Part shown: one piece after another, positions 58,245 through 64,000 of the stretch | How the letters are laid out: each line of letters opens with the position of its first letter | Numbering within the stretch: the first letter of the stretch is position 1 | Assembly: GCF_004216905.1 (NCBI RefSeq) | Contig: NZ_SGXJ01000005.1 | Location: 62,001-126,000 of the forward strand | Direction of reading: 5' to 3' | Source of the DNA: Kribbella sp. VKM Ac-2569 | GTDB lineage: Bacteria > Actinomycetota > Actinomycetes > Propionibacteriales > Kribbellaceae | Length of the DNA: 64,000 nucleotides | Notes under the pieces: generated by a model | Database searches by the model: none | What the model was told of the DNA's origin: nothing | Seen by the model: the letters and a program-made list of their open reading frames with translations, nothing else | Made by a program: the position numbers and the translations under genes

Positions 58245-59362
58245 TGCGCGAGTACCTGCTGGTCCTGTTCGTGGCGATGGCCACGACCTTCCTGCTGACC
58301 GGCGTGGCCCGGCAGATCGCGCTGCGGTACGGCGCGGTCGCGAAGGTCCGGGCCCGGGACGTGCACAAGGTCCCGATCCCGTACTTCGGCGGCCTGTCCA
58401 TCCTCGGCGGCCTGATCGCCGGCTTCGCGGTCGCCTCGAGCCTGCCGTTCCTCGGCAACAGCCTGCAGGTCGCGCACGACGCCCGGGCGATCCTGGTCGG
58501 CGGCGTGGTGATCTGCGCGGTCGGCGTGGTCGACGACCTGTACGAGCTGGACGCGATCACCAAGCTGGCCGGCGAGGTGCTCGCGGTCGGCGTACTCGTT
58601 GTCCAAGGCATCCAGTTGTACTGGCTCCCGCTGCCCGGCGGCGTGATCTCGCCGTCGCCCGCGCAGCTCGCCGTCCTGACCGCGGGCATCCTGCTGGTGT
58701 CCTGCAACGCGGTGAACTTCGTCGACGGCCTGGACGGTCTCGCGGCCGGCGTCACCGCGATCGGCGCGACCGCGTTCTTCGTCTACTCGTACCTGCTGAA
58801 CGTTCACGAGAACCTCGACCGCGCCACCACCTCGACTCTCATCACGGTCGCGCTGGCCGGTGCCTGCCTCGGCTTCCTGCCGCACAACTTCTTCCCCGCA
58901 AGGGTCTTCATGGGCGACTCCGGCGCCCTGCTGATCGGCCTGATGCTGGCCGCGTCGACGATCAGCCTGACCGGCCAGATGGACCCGAACGCGGTCCCGT
59001 ACGAGGTCGGCGGCTCCAGCCTGCTGCCCGCACTGCTGCCACTGGTGTTGCCGATCGCCATCCTCGCGATCCCCGCGCTGGACCTGACGATGGCCTACGT
59101 ACGCCGTACCAAGGCCGGCCGGTCACCGTTCGCCGCGGACAAGCAGCACCTGCACCACCGCCTGATGCAACGCGGCCACTCGCACCGCCGGGCGGTCCTG
59201 CTGATGTACCTGTGGACCGCCTTGATCGCGTACGGCGTGGTGGTCCTCGGCCTCGTCCTGACCTGGTGGACCGCCCTCGTCGTCCTGGCCGTCGCGGTCA
59301 CCGCGGTCCTGCTCACGACCGGTCTGCCGAGACGATCCGGGAAACCGCTCGCCAAAGTCTGA
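58244..59362 (+). CDS. wecA: WecA/TagO-like polyprenyl-phosphate sugar-1-phosphate transferase
   Basis: A 372-residue membrane enzyme with about 11 helices. Motifs of the MraY/WecA family are present: VGVVDDLYELDAITK (Mg-binding DD), NAVNFVDGLDGLAAG, FMGDSGALLIGL and the HLHHRLMQRGHSHRRAV loop typical of WecA. It links UDP-HexNAc to a lipid carrier to begin cell-wall glycan synthesis. It starts at GTG on the last base of the tsaC stop. This gene before atp is the usual actinobacterial order. Confidence 0.92.
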   Translation: MREYLLVLFVAMATTFLLTGVARQIALRYGAVAKVRARDVHKVPIPYFGGLSILGGLIAGFAVASSLPFLGNSLQVAHDARAILVGGVVICAVGVVDDLYELDAITKLAGEVLAVGVLVVQGIQLYWLPLPGGVISPSPAQLAVLTAGILLVSCNAVNFVDGLDGLAAGVTAIGATAFFVYSYLLNVHENLDRATTSTLITVALAGACLGFLPHNFFPARVFMGDSGALLIGLMLAASTISLTGQMDPNAVPYEVGGSSLLPALLPLVLPIAILAIPALDLTMAYVRRTKAGRSPFAADKQHLHHRLMQRGHSHRRAVLLMYLWTALIAYGVVVLGLVLTWWTALVVLAVAVTAVLLTTGLPRRSGKPLAKV

Positions 59363-59442
59363 GTCCCCGCTGAGAGGGACCAGACCACTCGTCGGTGTGG
59401 CCTACCGATAAGGTGTGGCTGTACAGCGGCAGGGACCTCGTT

Positions 59443-59478
59443 TTGCTGACCATGCAGACTTTGTGCTAGTTTTCACAA
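59443..59478 (+). promoter_or_regulatory. atp operon promoter with overlapping CRP/GlxR-like site
   Basis: TTGCTG (59443-59448) and TAGTTT (59467-59472) are -35 and -10 candidates with an 18-bp spacer. TGTGC-N6-TCACA (59462-59477) matches the CRP consensus with one mismatch and covers the -10, so a CRP-type protein would act here as repressor or modulator. The leader to the first ATG is about 88 bases. Confidence 0.55.
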
Positions 59479-59566
59479 GCACCAGCAAAGATCAGCGACA
59501 CCCCTGACCCCGCCCACCCGACGAGCTGGCCGCGAGACCAGCACGCCAGCAGGACGGAACCACCAG

Positions 59567-60031
59567 ATGGCTCCTTCGGCCCACAGCCCGAAAATCGCCG
59601 GACAAGCGACCAAGCACCCGGCGTTGGCGATGTTGCGTGGCGCTCTGGTCGCCGCGCTGGTCGTCGGCGTGAACGCCGCCGCCGTGTCCACGGTCGCCGC
59701 CGGAGTTCCCGGCCTCCTGGGTGCCCTGCTGGGAATGCTGACGGTCGTCGTGTTCTCCGGCGCCGGGCTGATCGCGCTGCACCTTTCCCGTAAGACTTCC
59801 CCGACCATGCAGCTCGCCGTCGCGATGGCGTCGTACACCGGCCGGATCGCGATCTTCGGTGGTCTGCTCGCGCTCGCGCTGAACTCGGACGGCCTGGCCA
59901 GGCACGTGAATCTGACCGTGCTCGGCCTGGTTGCCATGGTTGTCGTGATGGGCTGGATGGCCGGCGAGATCTGGGCCTGGTCCCGGCTCCGCGTGCCGAT
60001 CTACGACCTCGACAAAGAGGTGACGGCGTGA
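59567..60031 (+). CDS. atpI: AtpI-like membrane protein of the ATP synthase operon
   Basis: A 154-residue protein with four hydrophobic helices (about 22-45, 48-72, 82-105 and 115-138). It takes the place of AtpI (Rv1303-like) upstream of atpB in actinobacteria. AtpI helps assemble the c-ring or carries magnesium in other bacteria; the role here is inferred from position. SRKTSPTMQLAVAMASYTGRIAIFGG is its most conserved-looking part. Confidence 0.75.
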   Translation: MAPSAHSPKIAGQATKHPALAMLRGALVAALVVGVNAAAVSTVAAGVPGLLGALLGMLTVVVFSGAGLIALHLSRKTSPTMQLAVAMASYTGRIAIFGGLLALALNSDGLARHVNLTVLGLVAMVVVMGWMAGEIWAWSRLRVPIYDLDKEVTA

Positions 60032-60121
60032 GCACCCTCGGTAACGATTTCCCTGCTGTGGTGGAGATTACGGGGCCCGATGTGACCGTCGATGTCACCA
60101 ACTGGTACGTTTCGGGTGCCA

Positions 60122-60337
60122 ATGAGCGAGCATCAGGATCCGAAGCCATCACCCCCGAATTCGGGCGACGGCTGGCGGGTCCTGTCCTACTTGATCGGCG
60201 GTGTCCTGGTCTACGGGGGCATCGGCTTCGGGCTGGATCGCCTCTTCGGCACCGAATTCTTGCTTCCGGTGGGCATCGTCCTCGGTGCCGGGCTCACCAT
60301 CTTGATGTTGCACTTCCGGTACGGGTCGCGGTCCTGA
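60122..60337 (+). CDS. AtpZ/AtpI-type small membrane protein
   Basis: A 71-residue protein with two helices. GWRVLSYLIGGVLVYGGIGFGLDRLFGTEFLLPVGIVLGAG fits the AtpZ/AtpI family of c-ring assembly or ion-carrier proteins. The ATG at 60122 has a weak ribosome-binding site. A GTGAC/GTCAC inverted repeat lies at 60082-60098 in the 90 bases upstream. It precedes atpB by 130 bases. Confidence 0.8.
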   Translation: MSEHQDPKPSPPNSGDGWRVLSYLIGGVLVYGGIGFGLDRLFGTEFLLPVGIVLGAGLTILMLHFRYGSRS

Positions 60338-60467
60338 CCTCGGATCTGGTCCCTACGATCTTGACCGGGTCTGACGTTGTTGACCGCCCCCTGAGCTGCA
60401 CTGCCCTGAGCCGCCCTGCCCCTGACTTCCAGGCGTCCGACTTGAGCACGACGCGAGAGGAGACCCG

Positions 60468-61250
60468 GTGACCGCCGGCGTTCCGACCGAGTTCAATCCA
60501 CCCGGTCCACAGAACTTCGAGACCCCCCCGATCATCCACGGTGTCGACTGGTTCACCAAGCCCGTGCTGGTGGCCGCGCTGTCCGTCGTGGTGATCGTCT
60601 GGTTCTTCTGGGGTGCGTCCCGCAAGGCCGCGATCGTGCCGAGCAAGCTGCAGTTCGCCGGCGAGCTCGGCTACAACTTCGTCCGGAACTCGATCGCCCG
60701 GGACGCGATCGGCAGCGCGGACTACATGAAGTTCGTGCCGTACCTGACCGGCCTGTTCTTCTTCATCCTGCTGAACAACGTCGCCGCGACGATCCCGCTG
60801 ATCCAGTTCCCGACGTTCAGCCACATCGGCTGGGCGTACGTGGCCGCGATCATGAGCTGGGTCATCTACAACGCGGTCGGGATCAAGAAGAAGGGCCTGT
60901 GGGGCTACTTCAAGCACCAGACCATGCCGGCCGGCGTGCCGATCTGGCTGATGCCGCTGATGATCCCGATCGAGTTCATCTCGAACATCCTGGTCCGGCC
61001 GATCTCGCTGAGCCTGCGGCTGTTCGCGAACATGTTCGCCGGTCACATCCTGCTGCTGGTGTTCGTGCTCGGCGGCGAGTACATGGTCTTCGAGTCCGGC
61101 AGCATCGCGATCGGCGGTGTCGGCATCATCACCTTCCTGATGGCGCTGGCGATCGCCGGGCTGGAGCTGTTCGTCCAGGCCATCCAGGCCTACATCTTCG
61201 TCGTCCTCACCGCGCAGTACATCGGCAGCGCGATCGCCGACGAGCACTGA
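60468..61250 (+). CDS. atpB: ATP synthase F0 subunit a
   Basis: A 260-residue proton-channel subunit with five or six helices. The essential arginine of helix 4 is in SLSLRLFANMFAGH, and the last helix holds LELFVQAIQAYIFVVLTAQYIGSA. It forms the proton half-channels against the c-ring. The GTG start has an AGAGGAGA site. Confidence 0.96.
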   Translation: MTAGVPTEFNPPGPQNFETPPIIHGVDWFTKPVLVAALSVVVIVWFFWGASRKAAIVPSKLQFAGELGYNFVRNSIARDAIGSADYMKFVPYLTGLFFFILLNNVAATIPLIQFPTFSHIGWAYVAAIMSWVIYNAVGIKKKGLWGYFKHQTMPAGVPIWLMPLMIPIEFISNILVRPISLSLRLFANMFAGHILLLVFVLGGEYMVFESGSIAIGGVGIITFLMALAIAGLELFVQAIQAYIFVVLTAQYIGSAIADEH

Positions 61251-61295
61251 TCCGCACCACCCCGCAGTACCCCTAGACCGGTAGTAACGGAATCC

Positions 61296-61312
61296 CGGAT
61301 AGCCGCTATCCG
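61296..61312 (+). other. Short stable hairpin before the atpE ribosome-binding site
   Basis: CGGATAG-CCG-CTATCCG is a perfect 7-bp stem with a 3-base loop ending five bases before AAAGGAAA, the atpE site. It may protect or process the mRNA, or tune initiation for the subunit needed in most copies. Confidence 0.5.
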
Positions 61313-61332
61313 TACTGAAAGGAAACACCGCA

Positions 61333-61566
61333 ATGGTGAGCAACATGGCTCTCGCAATCACCGGTGACATCGCCGTTCTGGGCTATGGCCTCGCTGCCAT
61401 CGGCCCGGGTGTTGGCGTCGGCCTGATCTTCGCCGCCGTGATCAACGGCACGGCGCGTCAGCCCGAGGCTCAGAGCAAGCTGCAGTCGATCGCGTGGATC
61501 GGCTTCGGCGTCACCGAGGTGCTCGCGATCATCGGTATCGCCCTCGCCTTCGTGTTCAAGGGCTGA
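61333..61566 (+). CDS. atpE: ATP synthase F0 subunit c
   Basis: A 77-residue hairpin of two helices. The glycine-rich GPGVGVGLIF packs the ring; Glu62 in GFGVTEVLAIIG is the proton carrier; the loop is ARQPEAQSKL. AAAGGAAA precedes the ATG at 61333. An in-frame ATG four codons later is a possible start. Confidence 0.97.
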   Translation: MVSNMALAITGDIAVLGYGLAAIGPGVGVGLIFAAVINGTARQPEAQSKLQSIAWIGFGVTEVLAIIGIALAFVFKG

Positions 61567-61596
61567 CCCCTTCCCCCTGACTGACAGGACCCAGAC

Positions 61597-62169
61597 ATGC
61601 TGACGTTACTTCTGCCGCTGACAGAGGCCGCGGACGAGGCGCCGAGCCCGCTGCTGCCGCACACGGCCGAGATCATCTTCGGTTTCGTCTTCCTGGTCCT
61701 CTTGGCCATCGCCTTCGCCAAGGTCGTCGTACCGAAGTTCGAGAAGGCGTACGCCGATCGGACCGCGGCGATCGAAGGCGGGATGAACGAGGCCAAGGCG
61801 GCCCAGGCCGAGGCGAAGGCGGCTTTGGACAAGTACAACGCGCAGCTGGCCGAGGCCCGGCAGGAAGCTGCGAAGATCCGCGAGGACGCCCGCGAGCAGG
61901 GTGCCCAGATCATCGCGGAGATGCGCGAGCAGGCGAACGCCGAGGCCGAGCGGATCGTCACGCACGCCCGCGCGCAGATCGACGCCGAGCGGACGCAGGC
62001 GGTTGCCTCGCTGCGCGGTGAGGTCGGCACGATGGCGACCACGCTGGCCGGCCGGATCGTCGGCGAGTCGCTCGAGGACGAGGCCCGGCAGCGCCGGACC
62101 GTCGAGCGGTTCCTGGCCGAGCTGGAAGAGTCGGAGTCCGCCCGTCAGGCTGTCGGAACGGACGGCTGA
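61597..62169 (+). CDS. atpF: ATP synthase F0 subunit b
   Basis: A 190-residue stator stalk protein. One helix near residues 25-45 (IIFGFVFLVLLAIAFAKVVV) is followed by a long Ala/Glu/Lys coiled coil (65-185) that links F0 to subunit delta on F1. The stop shares bases with the atpH start (TGATG). Confidence 0.95.
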   Translation: MLTLLLPLTEAADEAPSPLLPHTAEIIFGFVFLVLLAIAFAKVVVPKFEKAYADRTAAIEGGMNEAKAAQAEAKAALDKYNAQLAEARQEAAKIREDAREQGAQIIAEMREQANAEAERIVTHARAQIDAERTQAVASLRGEVGTMATTLAGRIVGESLEDEARQRRTVERFLAELEESESARQAVGTDG

Positions 62170-62966
62170 TGCGCGGCGCGTCGAACGATTCACTCGCCCG
62201 GGCCGAGCAGGCCCTGGCGGGTGCGACCCCGGCCGAAGGGCTGGGCGGCGAGCTGTTCTCGATCGCCAAGCTGCTGGACGGCAGCGGCGCGCTCCGGCGC
62301 GCCCTGACCGACCCGGCGCGGCCGGCCCGGACCAAGGCCGCACTGGCCGAGCAGCTGTTCGGCGGCAAGATCTCCCCCCAGGCGTTGGAGATCCTGTCCG
62401 TCGCGGTGTCCGGTCGCTGGGTCAGCGGCCGGGACCTGGGCAACGCCCTGGACCAGCTGAGTGTCGAGGCCGAGGTGGCCTACGCCGACACCCGGCGGAA
62501 GCTGGACGAACTCGAGGACGAGCTGTTCCGGCTGGACCGGGTGGTCGCTGCCGAGCGCGCCCTGGCCGAGAAGCTGGGCGACCGGGGCATCCCGGCCGAG
62601 CACCGGCAGGAGCTGATCCGCGGACTGCTGCAGGGCAAGGCCGACGCCACCACGGTGCGGCTCGCCGAGCGGGCCGTGGACGGCCGCGGCCGCTCCTTCG
62701 CGGCGTCGATGCGGTCCTACCAGGTCGCCGCGGCGGCCCGGCGGAACGCCAGCATCGCGACCGTGCGGGTGGCCACCGACCTGACCGAGGCGGAGCGCAC
62801 CCGGCTCGCGACGGCCCTCGGACGGCAGTACGGCCGGGACATCCAGCTGAACGTGATCGTCGACCCGCACGTGGTCGGCGGCGTCCGGGTGGACATCGGC
62901 GACGAAGTGATCGACGGAACCATCGCGGCCAAGCTCGACGACGCGCAACGGCGCATCGCGGGCTGA
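62169..62966 (+). CDS. atpH: ATP synthase F1 subunit delta
   Basis: A 265-residue stator subunit connecting the b-stalk to alpha. The N-terminal helical domain and C-terminal beta part (RLATALGRQYGRDIQLNVIVDPHVVGGVRVDIGDEVIDGTI) match OSCP/delta. It is longer than the E. coli subunit (177 residues), as is common in actinobacteria. A CCCTTA/TAAGGG inverted repeat (62970-62998) lies in the gap to atpA. Confidence 0.94.
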   Translation: MRGASNDSLARAEQALAGATPAEGLGGELFSIAKLLDGSGALRRALTDPARPARTKAALAEQLFGGKISPQALEILSVAVSGRWVSGRDLGNALDQLSVEAEVAYADTRRKLDELEDELFRLDRVVAAERALAEKLGDRGIPAEHRQELIRGLLQGKADATTVRLAERAVDGRGRSFAASMRSYQVAAAARRNASIATVRVATDLTEAERTRLATALGRQYGRDIQLNVIVDPHVVGGVRVDIGDEVIDGTIAAKLDDAQRRIAG

Positions 62967-63058
62967 ACCCCCTTAACGACATACAGCGGCGCTAAGGGTC
63001 GGGAAAGCCTCTTAGAGCCACAACAGGCCAGCAAGGGTCAAAGGAAGCAGGAAACACA

Positions 63059-64000
<942 letters not shown>

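Noticed and set aside
59361..59400. A terminator after wecA and an ECF-like CTCGTCGGTG at 59388-59397
   Set aside because: The stem GTCCC/GGGAC is only five bases with no uridine tail, and no TGTCTG box lies upstream of the ECF-like match.
60082..60098. A further CRP site (TGTGAC ... GTCACC) before the AtpZ-like gene
   Set aside because: The half-sites are separated by nine bases between TGTGA and TCACC instead of six, so it does not fit the CRP spacing.
60028..60471. A 147-codon frame starting with GTG at the atpI stop
   Set aside because: It overlaps the AtpZ-like gene in another frame, lacks a domain after the first 40 codons and reads into the atpB leader.

Overview
The window is high-GC actinomycete DNA. 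Evidence includes many GTG starts, 4-bp ATGA/GTGA stop-start overlaps, a mycothiol-dependent-type enzyme, SARP and IclR regulators, leaderless promoters of the form TANNNT-N6/7-ATG/GTG, and the conserved order argS-lysA-hom-thrC-thrB-rho-rpmE-prfA-prmC ... tsaC-wecA-atp. A soil member of the Propionibacteriales such as Kribbella fits best, but the genus is a guess from gene order and style, not a database result.

Layout. 1-5.5 kb (minus): two related membrane proteins, then an aerobic cobalamin block (MFS exporter, cobG, cobH, fused cobIJ). 5.6-9.8 kb: MarR regulator, DHA2-type exporter, TMEM175-like channel and a secreted carboxylesterase. 9.8-16.4 kb (minus): a pair of perfect palindromes, cobF, a complete frdABCD fumarate reductase operon led by a small Cys/His protein and a CRP-like site, then zwf and a VOC protein. 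16.5-27.7 kb: a peptide uptake and breakdown locus. pepE and iclR lie on the minus strand; divergently come ABC permeases, a binding protein, an M20 peptidase, a fused double ATPase, AroM, an OPT transporter and a DUF1177 protein. 27.7-30.3 kb: an ECF42-type sigma module with a YCII/DGPF protein and two copies of a shared promoter element. 30.3-35.6 kb (minus): the most striking locus, a translationally coupled pair made of an LCAT-like lipase and a 1307-aa protein joining a caspase-like protease, a STAND NTPase and a beta-propeller. 35.7-39.7 kb: a Tat-exported serine hydrolase with its divergent regulator, a gene-poor stretch ending at tRNA-Arg(CCG), a PspC protein and a lipoprotein. 39.7-40.4 kb: a FitAB/VapBC-type toxin-antitoxin pair. 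40.4-64 kb: core genes for arginyl-tRNA, lysine and threonine synthesis, Rho, L31, RF1, PrmC, a minus-strand island (EEP phosphatase, lipoprotein, SARP regulator, adenosine deaminase), TsaC, a WecA-like transferase and the atp operon, cut inside atpA at the right edge.

How the parts connect. CobG, CobH, CobIJ and CobF are corrin-ring enzymes of the oxygen-dependent B12 route. FrdABCD and the ATP synthase operon both carry CRP/GlxR-like sites, suggesting shared energy control. The peptide locus pairs two kinds of importer with two peptidases and two poorly characterised enzymes, so it looks like a dedicated route for one unusual peptide class. The lipase/caspase/STAND pair has the logic of a sensor-triggered suicide or anti-phage system and is the best candidate for an undescribed biological system.
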